From Xaviernesmea oryzae (GTDB lineage Bacteria; Pseudomonadota; Alphaproteobacteria; Rhizobiales; Rhizobiaceae), in NCBI RefSeq assembly GCF_900109605.1, contig NZ_FOAM01000027.1, positions 1 to 44,492 of the forward strand: a stretch of DNA of 44,492 nt, read 5' to 3'. Made by a program: the position numbers and the translations under genes. Positions 35,329 to 44,492 of the stretch are shown in pieces. Each line of letters begins with the position of its first letter. Position 1 is the stretch's first letter. Under the pieces are notes generated by a model. The model searched no databases and was not told the origin of the DNA. It saw only the letters and a list, made by a program, of their open reading frames with translations.

Positions 35329-35862
35329 TTACTTCTTCTTGCCTTCTTTGCGGACGATCCGCTCTTCCGCGTACTTGACGCCCTTGCCCTTATAGGGCTC
35401 GGGGCCACGATATTCGCGGATTTCAGCGGCGACCTGGCCCACCTGCTGCTTGTTGATGCCGGACACGATGATTTCGGTCGGCTTCGGAACAGCGATGGAG
35501 ATGCCTTCAGGCGTCTGATAGACCACGTCGTGGCTGAAGCCGAGCGCCAGCTGCAGGTTCTTGCCCTGCATGGACGCGCGGTAACCGACGCCGTTGATTT
35601 CGAGCTTGCGCTCGTAGCCGTCCTTCACACCCTTGAAGATGTTCTCGATCATCGTGCGGGACATGCCCCACTTCGAACGAGCATCCTTGGTCTGGGAGAC
35701 CGGTGCGACCGTAACCGCGTTGTTCTCAAATGCGACCGCGACTTCGTCATTGGCGACAAAGGTCAGTTCGCCCTTCGGGCCCTTGGCCGTGACGGTCTGG
35801 CCGTCTACGGAGGCAGTCACGCCAGCAGGAACCGGAACGGGCTTTTTACCGATACGAGACAT
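35329..35862 (-). CDS. rplF: 50S ribosomal protein L6
   Basis: The 177 residues start [15 protein letters not shown] and end with [26 protein letters not shown], both hallmarks of L6. It lies 12 bases before rplR. Confidence 0.98.
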   Translation of the reverse strand: MSRIGKKPVPVPAGVTASVDGQTVTAKGPKGELTFVANDEVAVAFENNAVTVAPVSQTKDARSKWGMSRTMIENIFKGVKDGYERKLEINGVGYRASMQGKNLQLALGFSHDVVYQTPEGISIAVPKPTEIIVSGINKQQVGQVAAEIREYRGPEPYKGKGVKYAEERIVRKEGKKK

Positions 35863-35907
35863 TGTTTTTCAATCCTGTCTGTTCGACGGGAGATGCCCTG
35901 CGCGATC

Positions 35908-36306
35908 TTAGAAGACCGAGCAGAGAACCTCGCCACCAACGTTCTGTTCGCGTGCCTGATGGTCGGCCATCACACCCTTCGGGGTCGAAAGGATGGTGAT
36001 GCCAAGGCCGTTCGCGACCTGCGGAATGGACTTGACCGAGACATAGACCCGGCGGCCCGGCTTGGAAACGCGGCCGATCTCGCGGATCACGGACTGGCCT
36101 TCGTAATATTTCAGCTCGATGCTGAGTTCGCTCTTGCCATTGTCGAAAGCGACTTCCGAGTAGCCCCGGATGTAGCCTTCGGACTGGAGAACGTCGAGAA
36201 CGCGTGCGCGCAGCTTGGAAGCCGGCGTGGATACGCTCGACTTGCGGCGCGCGGCACCGTTGCGGATACGGGTGAGCATATCGCCCAAGGGATCAGTCAT
36301 GGTCAT
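35908..36306 (-). CDS. rpsH: 30S ribosomal protein S8
   Basis: The 132 residues include [13 protein letters not shown] at the start and [26 protein letters not shown] at the end. In E. coli S8 represses the spc operon. I could not see an S8 operator here. GGAGACGGGAAA precedes the ATG. Confidence 0.98.
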   Translation of the reverse strand: MTMTDPLGDMLTRIRNGAARRKSSVSTPASKLRARVLDVLQSEGYIRGYSEVAFDNGKSELSIELKYYEGQSVIREIGRVSKPGRRVYVSVKSIPQVANGLGITILSTPKGVMADHQAREQNVGGEVLCSVF

Positions 36307-36318
36307 TTTCCCGTCTCC

Positions 36319-36624
36319 TTACCAGCTCGACTTCACGATGCCGGGCACCTTGCCGAAGTTGCCGAGTTCGCGAAGCGCGATACGCGACATCTTGAGCTTG
36401 CGGTAAAAGGCGCGCGGACGGCCCGTTACTTCGCAACGGTTGCGCACGCGGGTCTTCGACCCATCGCGCGGGAGGCTTGCCAGCTTCAGCGTCGCCTTGA
36501 AGCGCTCTTCGATCGGGAGCGACTGGTTCATGACGATGGCCTTCAGCTCAGCGCGCTTGGAGGCCTGGTTCGCAACCGTCTTGCGACGGCGCTTGTTCTT
36601 TTCAATTGCGCTCGTTTTCGCCAT
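36319..36624 (-). CDS. rpsN: 30S ribosomal protein S14
   Basis: The 101 residues belong to the long, zinc-free S14 type: the region that would hold CxxC pairs has only one Cys ([26 protein letters not shown]). It lies between rplE and rpsH as in other alphaproteobacteria. Confidence 0.98.
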   Translation of the reverse strand: MAKTSAIEKNKRRRKTVANQASKRAELKAIVMNQSLPIEERFKATLKLASLPRDGSKTRVRNRCEVTGRPRAFYRKLKMSRIALRELGNFGKVPGIVKSSW

Positions 36625-36656
36625 TGAAATTCAATCCTTCTGCTTGTCGTTACGGC

Positions 36657-37217
36657 TTACGTGCGGAACGGGAAGTTGAACTCTTTCAAAAGAGCCCGGG
36701 CTTCGTCGTCGACCGTTGCCGTCGTGCAAACGATAATGTCCATGCCCCACATCTGATCGACCTTGTCATAGTTGATCTCGGGGAAGACGATGTGTTCCTT
36801 GAGGCCCATGGCGAAGTTGCCACGGCCATCGAAAGACTTCGGGTTCAGGCCGCGAAAGTCGCGAACGCGCGGAAGCGCGATGTTGATCAGGCGGTCCAGA
36901 AATTCATACATGCGGGCGCCGCGCAGGGTGACCTTCGCGCCGATCGGCATGCCTTCGCGCAGCTTGAAGCCGGCGATCGAGTTACGCGCGCGGGTGATGA
37001 CCGGCTTCTGGCCGGCAATCGCAGCCAGGTCTGCCGCCGCGACGGAGGGCTTCTTCGAGTCACCCGTGGCTTCGCCCACGCCCATGTTGATCACGATCTT
37101 TTCAAGCTTCGGGATCTGCATTTCGTTGGCGTAGTTGAACTGTTCCTGCAGAACCTTGCGGATGCGGGTCACATATTCGGTCTTGAGCCGGGGCTCATAC
37201 TTTGCTGCTTCAGCCAT
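36657..37217 (-). CDS. rplE: 50S ribosomal protein L5
   Basis: The 186 residues include [16 protein letters not shown] and [30 protein letters not shown], typical of L5. The start overlaps the end of rplX by 8 bases. Confidence 0.98.
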   Translation of the reverse strand: MAEAAKYEPRLKTEYVTRIRKVLQEQFNYANEMQIPKLEKIVINMGVGEATGDSKKPSVAAADLAAIAGQKPVITRARNSIAGFKLREGMPIGAKVTLRGARMYEFLDRLINIALPRVRDFRGLNPKSFDGRGNFAMGLKEHIVFPEINYDKVDQMWGMDIIVCTTATVDDEARALLKEFNFPFRT

Positions 37218-37521
37218 TGATCACTTCTCCCGAACGCTTGGCGAACCGCACCTTCTTGTCGCCTTCGATGCGGAAACCGACGCGAGTCGGCTTGCCATCC
37301 TTGGGATCGGCAACCGCGAGGTTGGACAGGTGGATCGGCGCTTCCTTGGAGATGATGCCGGCTTCCTGGGTCTGGCTCTGACGCTGGTGGCGCTTGACCA
37401 TGTTGATGCCGCGAACGACCGCACGGTCTTCCTTCGGCTTGACCTGAATGACTTCCCCGGTACGGCCCTTGTCCTTGCCGGCCAGGATGACGACCTTGTC
37501 GCCCTTACGAATCTTTTGCAT
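37210..37521 (-). CDS. rplX: 50S ribosomal protein L24
   Basis: The 103 residues carry the KOW motif ([22 protein letters not shown]) and the L24-type [11 protein letters not shown]. It overlaps rplE by 8 bases, so translation is coupled. Confidence 0.98.
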   Translation of the reverse strand: MQKIRKGDKVVILAGKDKGRTGEVIQVKPKEDRAVVRGINMVKRHQRQSQTQEAGIISKEAPIHLSNLAVADPKDGKPTRVGFRIEGDKKVRFAKRSGEVING

Positions 37522-37535
37522 CGCCGTCGTCTTCC

Positions 37536-37904
37536 TTACAGCACTTCCGGAGCCAGCGAGATGATCTTCATATGGTTCTTGGCGCGGAGTTCGCGCGGAA
37601 CCGGTCCGAAGATACGCGTGCCGATCGGCTCTTTCTTGTTGTCGATGAGAACGGCGGCATTGTTGTCAAAACGGATGACGCTGCCGTCGGCGCGGCGGAT
37701 GTCCTTGGCGGTGCGAACGACAACCGCCTTCATCACGTCGCCCTTCTTGACGCGGCCGCGCGGAATAGCCTCCTTGATCGAAACGACGATCACGTCGCCC
37801 ACGGAAGCATATTTGCGCTTGGAGCCGCCCAGCACCTTGATGCACATGACACGACGCGCGCCGGAATTATCCGCCACGTCGAGGTTTGTTTGCATCTGAA
37901 TCAT
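37536..37904 (-). CDS. rplN: 50S ribosomal protein L14
   Basis: The 122 residues start [19 protein letters not shown] and include [11 protein letters not shown], the L14 pattern. It is the first gene after the S10/spc terminator, as in the E. coli spc operon. Confidence 0.98.
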   Translation of the reverse strand: MIQMQTNLDVADNSGARRVMCIKVLGGSKRKYASVGDVIVVSIKEAIPRGRVKKGDVMKAVVVRTAKDIRRADGSVIRFDNNAAVLIDNKKEPIGTRIFGPVPRELRAKNHMKIISLAPEVL

Positions 37905-38255
37905 GTCAGGTCGCCTTCTTGTTGTGACCGGACCGGTTGGGCCATCCCGTCCTCACGGAAAGGCCCCCTGTTCCAGCTTGTCGAATGGTCTTGCTCGCGC
38001 GGGGACGATCTTTGCCAGGGTGGTTTCCTGAAAACAGGACCTTCCGTGCGCTCAAAAGCAAAAGAACGCCCAGAGCACCGGGCGTTCTTTGAAGCAGCTT
38101 CATACAGATTTTCGCGCCGCATTCAAGTGGCGGCGCCAAAAAAGCCGGTGGTGGGCGATAACGGCAGCGGCGCTGCGTCCGGCTGCACCTGCCCTCCCCA
38201 GCCAGGCAAAGCGCCCCGATCCGCCCTCCTGGACGGCGCGCGGGGCGCCCGGCAA
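37905..38255 (-). other. S10/spc boundary spacer
   Basis: This 351-base gap between rpsQ and rplN contains the terminator at 38061-38090 and then about 155 bases before rplN. A small hairpin (CCTG/CAGG around TTTT) can form in that leader. A promoter for rplN is expected, but I could not define boxes. No gene is supported. Confidence 0.5.
38061..38090 (-). terminator. Terminator at the S10/spc operon boundary
   Basis: AAAGAACGCCC (38061-38071) pairs perfectly with GGGCGTTCTTT (38080-38090), 8-base loop. On the minus strand TTTTGCTTTTG follows. It separates rpsQ from rplN, the same border that divides S10 and spc operons in E. coli. Confidence 0.85.
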
Positions 38256-38492
38256 TCAGGCATGCGCGGAGACTACAGTCCAGCGCTTGTCCTTGGAGAT
38301 CGGCGCGCATTCCTCGATGGAAACGATATCGCCAACCTTGTACTGGTTGTTCTCGTCATGCGCCTTGTACTTCTTCGACCGGCGCACGGTCTTCTGGAGA
38401 ATCGGGTGCGCAAAGCGGCGCTCGATGCGTACGACAACGGTCTTGTCGTTCTTGTCGGAAACGACCGTGCCCTGCAGAATGCGTTTCGGCAT
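38256..38492 (-). CDS. rpsQ: 30S ribosomal protein S17
   Basis: The 78 residues ([42 protein letters not shown]) match S17. It is the last gene of the S10 operon. Confidence 0.98.
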   Translation of the reverse strand: MPKRILQGTVVSDKNDKTVVVRIERRFAHPILQKTVRRSKKYKAHDENNQYKVGDIVSIEECAPISKDKRWTVVSAHA

Positions 38493-38504
38493 ATGTCTCG
38501 TCCT

Positions 38505-38705
38505 TTAGGCCTTGGCTTCTGCCGCCTTCTGGCGGGCAATGGTTTTGATGCGCGCAATGTCCTTACGGACTTCGGTGATGCGCGAGGACTTTTCGAGCTG
38601 GCCGGTTGCCTTCTGGAAGCGCAGATTGAACTGCTCCTTCTTCAGCTTGGCAAGCTCGTCGTTGAGTTGGTCGGCGCTGAGCGCGCGAACATCTGCGGCT
38701 TTCAT
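38505..38705 (-). CDS. rpmC: 50S ribosomal protein L29
   Basis: The 66 residues ([31 protein letters not shown]) are L29. The ATG at 38705 is preferred because AGGAG lies 8 bases upstream. A GTG at 38714 directly follows that site and would be too close. Confidence 0.97.
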   Translation of the reverse strand: MKAADVRALSADQLNDELAKLKKEQFNLRFQKATGQLEKSSRITEVRKDIARIKTIARQKAAEAKA

Positions 38706-38717
38706 GGGCTTCACTCC

Positions 38718-39131
38718 TTACTCTGCAATGCGCTGAACGAAGCGCGTCTTGACAGAGAGCTTTGCAGCACCAAGGCGAAGCGCCTCACGGGCGAGTTCTT
38801 CGCTGACGCCGTCGATCTCGAACATCATGCGGCCGGGCTTGACCTTGCAGGCCCAGTACTCAACGGAGCCCTTACCCTTACCCATACGGACTTCGGTGGG
38901 CTTTGCCGTGACCGGCACGTCGGGGAACACACGGATCCAGACGCGGCCGGCACGCTTCATGTGGCGGGTAATCGCGCGGCGGGCCGCTTCGATTTCACGC
39001 GCGTTCACACGGTTCGGTTCCAGGGATTTCAGGCCGTATTCACCAAAGGCGAGGTCGAACCCGCCCTTGGCGACACCCTTGATGCGGCCCTTGAACTGCT
39101 TGCGATACTTAGTACGCTTTGGCTGCAACAT
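38718..39131 (-). CDS. rplP: 50S ribosomal protein L16
   Basis: The 137 residues begin [24 protein letters not shown] and include [24 protein letters not shown], the L16 pattern. Confidence 0.98.
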   Translation of the reverse strand: MLQPKRTKYRKQFKGRIKGVAKGGFDLAFGEYGLKSLEPNRVNAREIEAARRAITRHMKRAGRVWIRVFPDVPVTAKPTEVRMGKGKGSVEYWACKVKPGRMMFEIDGVSEELAREALRLGAAKLSVKTRFVQRIAE

Positions 39132-39169
39132 TTTTTTACTTCTCCGATATTGGCTGCCAAACGCGCCTG

Positions 39170-39900
<731 letters not shown>

Positions 39901-39901
<1 letters not shown>

Positions 39902-40290
39902 TATGCGGCCTCCCCTTTGGCTTCGACTTCGCGCACGACGATCGTCAGGTGCGAGAATGGCTTCTCGATGCGCGAGGCGCGGCCACGGCCACGAGCGTGG
40001 AAACGCTTCATGACGATCGACTTGCCGACATAGGCCTCGGCGACGACGAGCGAGTCGACGTCGAGGTCATGGTTGTTCTCGGCATTCGCGATGGCGGATT
40101 CCAGCGTCTTCTTGACCGTCTCGGCGATCCGCTTGCGCGAAAATTCGAGTTCGGCCAGAGCGCGGTCGACCTTCTTGCCGCGGATCATCGCAGCAACGAG
40201 GTTGAGCTTCTGGGGGCTGACGCGGATCGTGCGCGCAACGGCCTGCGCCTCGTTGTCCGCCAGCCGGCGTTCGGCTTTTGCCTTGGCCAT
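39901..40290 (-). CDS. rplV: 50S ribosomal protein L22
   Basis: The 129 residues include [26 protein letters not shown] and the tip of the tunnel loop, [25 protein letters not shown]. It lies 2 bases after the rpsS stop. Confidence 0.98.
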
Positions 40291-40292
40291 GA

Positions 40293-40571
40293 TTACTTCC
40301 TCTTCGCCTTCTTGTCCGCGCCGTGGCCGTAGTAGGTCCGGGTCGGCGAGAACTCGCCGAACTTGTGACCGACCATGTCCTCATTGACGCTGACGGGAAC
40401 GTGCTTGCTGCCGTTGTAGACGCCGAAGGTCAGTCCGACGAACTGGGGCAGGATCGTGGAGCGGCGGCTCCAGATCTTGATGACTTCATTACGACCGCCC
40501 TCGCGCACCTTCTCAGCCTTCTTGAGAAGATAGCCATCGACGAACGGACCTTTCCAAACTGAACGAGCCAT
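40293..40571 (-). CDS. rpsS: 30S ribosomal protein S19
   Basis: The 92 residues start [21 protein letters not shown] and include [27 protein letters not shown], the S19 pattern. Confidence 0.98.
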   Translation of the reverse strand: MARSVWKGPFVDGYLLKKAEKVREGGRNEVIKIWSRRSTILPQFVGLTFGVYNGSKHVPVSVNEDMVGHKFGEFSPTRTYYGHGADKKAKRK

Positions 40572-40586
40572 TGGAGACTTCCTCTC

Positions 40587-41423
40587 TTACTTCTTACGCT
40601 GATGGCGCGAGCGCATGATGAACTTGTCGGTCGACTTGTTCGAACGCGTGCGCTTGCCCTTGGTGGGCTTGCCCCACGGGGTGACCGGATGACGGCCACC
40701 GGAGGTGCGGCCTTCACCGCCGCCATGCGGGTGGTCGACCGGGTTCATCACGACGCCGCGAACGTGCGGACGCTTGCCGCGCCAGCGCGAACGACCGGCT
40801 TTGCCGTCGTTGATGTTGCCATGATCCGGGTTCGATACGGCGCCGACGGTGGCGAGGCAGGAGCCATGCACCAGACGCTGTTCGCCAGAGTTGAGGCGCA
40901 GGATCGCCATGCCCTGGTCGCGACCGACGAGCTGGACATAGGTGCCAGCCGAACGAGCGATCTGCCCGCCCTTGCCCGGCTTCATCTCGACGTTGTGGAC
41001 GATCGAACCGACCGGCATCGACTGCAACGGCATGGTGTTGCCGGGCTTGACGTCGACGGCCTTGTCGGAGGCGATGACCTTGTCGCCGACAGCCAGGCGC
41101 TGCGGCGCCAGGATGTAGGACGGCGTGCCGTCTTCATAGCGAATCAGCGCGATGAAAGCGGTGCGGTTCGGGTCATATTCCAGGCGTTCGACAGTGGCTT
41201 CCATGTCGAACTTGCGACGCTTGAAGTCGACCAGGCGGTAGGTGCGCTTGTGACCGCCGCCCTGGAAGCGCACGGTGATGCGGCCCAGATTGTTGCGACC
41301 GCCCTTGGAGCTCAGGCCCTGCGTCAGCGACTTGACCGGCTTGCCCTTAAAGAGCTGCGACCGGTCGACGATGACGAGCTGGCGCTGGCTCGGTGTCGTC
41401 GGATTGAAACTTTTCAATGCCAT
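40587..41423 (-). CDS. rplB: 50S ribosomal protein L2
   Basis: The 278 residues include [22 protein letters not shown], and [25 protein letters not shown] with the conserved His close to the peptidyl transferase centre. Confidence 0.98.
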   Translation of the reverse strand: MALKSFNPTTPSQRQLVIVDRSQLFKGKPVKSLTQGLSSKGGRNNLGRITVRFQGGGHKRTYRLVDFKRRKFDMEATVERLEYDPNRTAFIALIRYEDGTPSYILAPQRLAVGDKVIASDKAVDVKPGNTMPLQSMPVGSIVHNVEMKPGKGGQIARSAGTYVQLVGRDQGMAILRLNSGEQRLVHGSCLATVGAVSNPDHGNINDGKAGRSRWRGKRPHVRGVVMNPVDHPHGGGEGRTSGGRHPVTPWGKPTKGKRTRSNKSTDKFIMRSRHQRKK

Positions 41424-41491
41424 TTTCTTGTTCCCTTTTGCGATCTCGCCCGCGGATCCCTCTTTTTAGAGGGACCCCGGCGGGTTTGACC

Positions 41492-41785
41492 TCAGAGTCC
41501 GGTGGAGACGTCGATGGTCTGACCGTCAGCAAGCGTGACGATCGCCTTCTTCTGGTCCCGCTGCCGGCCGACGAAACCGCGGAAGCGCTTGGTCTTGCCC
41601 TTGCGCAGCAGCGTGTTGACCGCCGTGACCTTCACACCGAAGAGCGCCTCGATGGCGGCCTTGATTTCCGGCTTGGAGGCGTCCTTGGCGACGTTGAAGA
41701 CGACCTGGTTATGTTCGGAAACCATCGTCGACTTTTCGGTGATCGAGGGAGAAAGGATCACATCGTAGTGGCGAAGATCCGTCAT
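41492..41785 (-). CDS. rplW: 50S ribosomal protein L23
   Basis: The 97 residues ([42 protein letters not shown]) match L23, which lies at the tunnel exit and docks SRP and trigger factor. The start overlaps the rplD stop by four bases. Confidence 0.98.
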   Translation of the reverse strand: MTDLRHYDVILSPSITEKSTMVSEHNQVVFNVAKDASKPEIKAAIEALFGVKVTAVNTLLRKGKTKRFRGFVGRQRDQKKAIVTLADGQTIDVSTGL

Positions 41786-42402
41786 TTGAACCGCTCCTCC
41801 AGAGCTTCGACCGCGTCCTTCGACAAGACGAGCTTGCCGCGGCGCAGAATGTCATACACGTTGATGCCCTGGACCGGCAGGACGTCCACATTCGGGATGT
41901 TCTGTGCAGCGAGCTTGAAATTGTTGTCGAGCTCGGCGCCGCCGATGATCAGCGCGTTGGTGAGGCCGAGACCGGCGAAAGCGCCGATGAGCGACTTGGT
42001 CTTGGCATCGGCCGCGACCAGGCTGTCAACGATGATGACGTCTTCGGACTTCAGCTTGGACGACAGGGCGTGACGCAGGCCAAGGGCGCGGAGCTTCTTG
42101 GGAAGGTCATGCGCATGGCTGCGGGCAACCGGACCATGGGCCTTGCCGCCGCCGCGAAACTGCGGAGCGCGAGCCGAATGGTGACGGGCGCGACCAGTGC
42201 CCTTCTGCTTGTACATCTTCGAACCGGTGCGCGACACTTCGCCACGAGTCTTGGTCTGGTGCGTGCCCTGCTGGCGCTTGGCAAGCTGCCAGCGAACGAC
42301 GCGGGCAATGATGTCTTCGCGCGGCTCGAGGCCGAAAATGGCGTCCGACAGGGATACTTTCCCCGCGTCCTTCCCTTCCAGGGTGGTGACGGTGAGATCC
42401 AT
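41782..42402 (-). CDS. rplD: 50S ribosomal protein L4
   Basis: The 206 residues include [42 protein letters not shown], the extended tunnel loop of L4. In E. coli L4 also represses the S10 operon. That control is known only for gammaproteobacteria. Its start touches the rplC stop by one base. Confidence 0.98.
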   Translation of the reverse strand: MDLTVTTLEGKDAGKVSLSDAIFGLEPREDIIARVVRWQLAKRQQGTHQTKTRGEVSRTGSKMYKQKGTGRARHHSARAPQFRGGGKAHGPVARSHAHDLPKKLRALGLRHALSSKLKSEDVIIVDSLVAADAKTKSLIGAFAGLGLTNALIIGGAELDNNFKLAAQNIPNVDVLPVQGINVYDILRRGKLVLSKDAVEALEERFK

Positions 42403-43097
42403 TATTCGGCTCCCTCAACTTTAGCGGAACGGATGCCGGCCGGGCGCGGAGCGCTTTCCGGAATGCCGGCCTTGATGGCGTCACGAACGGTGATCCACGA
42501 GCCCTTCGAACCGGGAACCGCACCCTTGACGAGGATGAGGCCACGGTCTTCGTCGGTGGAGACGACTTCGAGGTTCTGGGTGGTGACGCGGGTCTGGCCC
42601 ATATGGCCGGCCATGCGCTTGCCCTTCCACACCTTGCCCGGATCCTGGTTGTTACCCGTGGAGCCGTGCGAACGGTGGGACAGCGAAACGCCGTGGGTGG
42701 CGCGAAGACCGCCGAAATTATGACGCTTCATGGCGCCGGCGAAGCCCTTACCGACCGAGGTGCCCGTTACATCAACCAGCTGGCCGGCGACGAAGTGGCT
42801 TGCCGTCAGCTCGGAACCGACGTCGATCAGATTCTCGGAGCTCACGCGGAACTCGACGAGCTTGGCCTTCGGCTCGACGGAAGCGGTGGCGAAATGGCCA
42901 CGCAGCGCCTTGGTCGTGTTCTTGACCTTCTTCTGGCCAGCGCCGAGCTGGACGGCGACGTAGCCGTTCTTTTCTTCGGTCCGATGGGCCACCACCTGGC
43001 AGTTTTCCATCTTCAGGACCGTAACGGGGATATGTTCGCCGGCGTCATTATAGACCCGGGTCATTCCCACTTTCTGTGCAATCACACCTGAACGCAT
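42402..43097 (-). CDS. rplC: 50S ribosomal protein L3
   Basis: The 231 residues begin [29 protein letters not shown] and include [49 protein letters not shown]. The latter holds the Gln that is methylated in E. coli L3. A 200-base spacer with two hairpins separates it from rpsJ. Confidence 0.98.
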   Translation of the reverse strand: MRSGVIAQKVGMTRVYNDAGEHIPVTVLKMENCQVVAHRTEEKNGYVAVQLGAGQKKVKNTTKALRGHFATASVEPKAKLVEFRVSSENLIDVGSELTASHFVAGQLVDVTGTSVGKGFAGAMKRHNFGGLRATHGVSLSHRSHGSTGNNQDPGKVWKGKRMAGHMGQTRVTTQNLEVVSTDEDRGLILVKGAVPGSKGSWITVRDAIKAGIPESAPRPAGIRSAKVEGAE

Positions 43098-43248
43098 CGG
43101 TTCGTTCCTCTTGAGAGTCCCTGTCGGGGCAAGGACCCCTTCAGCCTCTTGTTCAAGGCTTCCATCCGCGGCGGAAAAGTCCCGCCCCTTTGGTCACCCG
43201 TTTCGGGAAGCCGTTGGACCTGGGGTCCACGTACCTTCCTTGTTATTT

Positions 43249-43299
43249 CCGCCGTTACCGGCGGGGCCTTTTTCTGTGCGCCGTTTCCGGCGGGGCCTT
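43249..43299 (-). repeat. Two tandem repeats forming GNRA-loop hairpins after rpsJ
   Basis: A 20-base sequence occurs twice (43251-43270 and 43280-43299) with one difference. The second copy includes the rpsJ stop. On the minus strand each copy folds into a short hairpin: CGCCG-GAAA-CGGCG (43292-43279) and CCGCCG-GTAA-CGGCGG (43264-43249). Both loops are GNRA tetraloops. No U-run follows either. Confidence 0.75.
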
Positions 43300-43606
43300 A
43301 GAGCTTGATTTCGACGTCGACACCGGCGGCGAGATCGAGCTTCATCAGGGCGTCGACCGTCTGGGGGGTCGGATCGACGATGTCGAGAAGGCGCTTATGC
43401 GTGCGCATTTCGAACTGTTCACGGCTCTTCTTGTCGATATGGGGCGAGCGGTTGACCGTAAACTTCTCGATCCGGGTCGGGAGCGGAACCGGGCCACGGA
43501 CGCTGGCGCCCGTACGCTTGGCCGTGGAGACGATTTCCCGGGTGGAGGCATCGAGAATCCGGTGATCAAACGCCTTCAGGCGGATACGGATGTTCTGGCC
43601 GTTCAT
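43298..43606 (-). CDS. rpsJ: 30S ribosomal protein S10
   Basis: The 102 residues start [22 protein letters not shown] and include [29 protein letters not shown], the S10/NusE pattern. It is the first gene of the S10 operon, downstream of tuf and separated from it by a terminator. Confidence 0.98.
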   Translation of the reverse strand: MNGQNIRIRLKAFDHRILDASTREIVSTAKRTGASVRGPVPLPTRIEKFTVNRSPHIDKKSREQFEMRTHKRLLDIVDPTPQTVDALMKLDLAAGVDVEIKL

Positions 43607-43707
43607 TCGACTTGTCCTTGCTCGTGGTCCTGCGCCGGTCCCGTAAAGAACGGCCGGCAGGTCAGCTGTTGTTTTACGGTCGAGCCGCTTCTGTTTTCAA
43701 AAATCGC

Positions 43708-43729
43708 AGGGGCATGTTGCCATGCCCCT
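43708..43729 (-). terminator. Terminator downstream of tuf
   Basis: AGGGGCATG (43708-43716) pairs perfectly with CATGCCCCT (43721-43729) around a 4-base loop. On the minus strand GCGATTTTTG follows. It lies about 290 bases after the tuf stop. Confidence 0.8.
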
Positions 43730-43800
43730 GGCCAATCAAACGGTGGCGTCAGACCGCCTTTTTCTCATGCAACGCGAGAAGCCGCGATGCCGACGCGCTA

Positions 43801-43968
43801 TGCAAATCGCGCTTGCGCGCCATCTGCACTATTTCGACGCGTTCGGCAAGTCTTGAGCGCCGGATCTGTCGAATACTCGACAAAACCGGCGCCAATTTGC
43901 CCGTATAGCTTACTCGACGATCGAAGCGACGATGCCGGCGCCGCGTGCAAATCGCGCTTGCGCGCCAT
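43801..43968. repeat. Direct repeats in the tuf-rpsJ spacer
   Basis: A 23-base sequence (TGCAAATCGCGCTTGCG plus CGCCAT) occurs at 43801-43823 and 43946-43968. Directly next to the second copy, bases 43910-43943 repeat the last 34 bases of tuf (44022-44055) without a mismatch. Next to the first copy a decayed version of the same tuf piece can be seen (GATGCCGACGCG). Confidence 0.85.
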
Positions 43969-44021
43969 TAGCACATCCTTCGTTTCCGTCGGCAGCTTTC
44001 GGCATCACCGCCGAGCGTCGA

Positions 44022-44492
<471 letters not shown>

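Larger units (their letters stand above)
43607..44021 (-). other. tuf-rpsJ spacer
   Basis: This 415-base gap holds a terminator for tuf, repeats derived from the tuf 3' end, and probably the rpsJ promoter. A weak candidate on the minus strand is TTGAAA at about 43698-43693 with TAAAAC 18 bases further on. No gene is supported. Confidence 0.5.

Overview
The window is a GC-rich stretch of a bacterial chromosome, most likely from the Rhizobiaceae (Rhizobium/Agrobacterium relatives). The evidence is gene content and order: an ATP12-type F1-ATPase chaperone, DUF1489, DUF599 and DUF1345 proteins, a class III alcohol dehydrogenase for glutathione-dependent formaldehyde oxidation, adk placed between secY and rpsM without infA or rpmJ, and a typical rhizobial intergenic repeat near 24.45 kb. 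No taxonomic marker gene such as 16S rRNA lies inside, so the family assignment is inference.

Left part (1-24.8 kb): the 3' end of an IS481-type transposase abuts a rhomboid protease gene. Then come a double PilZ protein, a secreted BTLCP cysteine protease, a D,D-carboxypeptidase with a SPOR domain, L-serine dehydratase, several membrane proteins, a MerR regulator with a perfect palindrome in its own promoter, and the Mg2+ transporter MgtE. Next are a peptide-deformylase-like protein with a broken metal site, two tandem tRNA-Leu(GAG) genes, lipB, and a DMT transporter preceded by a 13-bp tandem repeat made of Shine-Dalgarno sequences. A long + strand run follows: XRE regulator, frmA, GNAT, BrnT/BrnA toxin-antitoxin, YaiI, DUF1345, fghA, crcB, rluC, HAD phosphatase and ATP12. 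The two enzymes of formaldehyde detoxification (frmA, fghA) lie in this run but are split by a toxin-antitoxin pair.

Middle part (24.5-28.2 kb): a guanidinium exporter (gdx/sugE) preceded by what reads as a complete guanidine-II (mini-ykkC) riboswitch, then rarA and degP in an overlapping pair, and a divergent small unknown gene.

Right part (28.2-44.5 kb): the tuf-S10-spc-alpha ribosomal protein cluster, all on the minus strand, running from tuf (cut by the window edge) through rpsJ, rplC-rpsQ, rplN-rplO, secY, adk, rpsM, rpsK, rpoA and rplQ. Several strong hairpins followed by U-runs sit between cistrons, notably at the S10/spc border, before secY, around rpsM and after rplQ. They suggest that the cluster is cut into several transcripts or attenuated stepwise. 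The tuf-rpsJ spacer carries short duplications of the tuf 3' end.

The most notable observations are the Shine-Dalgarno minisatellite, the metal-site-degenerate deformylase, the guanidine-II riboswitch, the tuf 3'-end duplications, and the tandem tRNA-Leu unit duplicated together with its promoter. None amounts to a clearly new multi-gene system.
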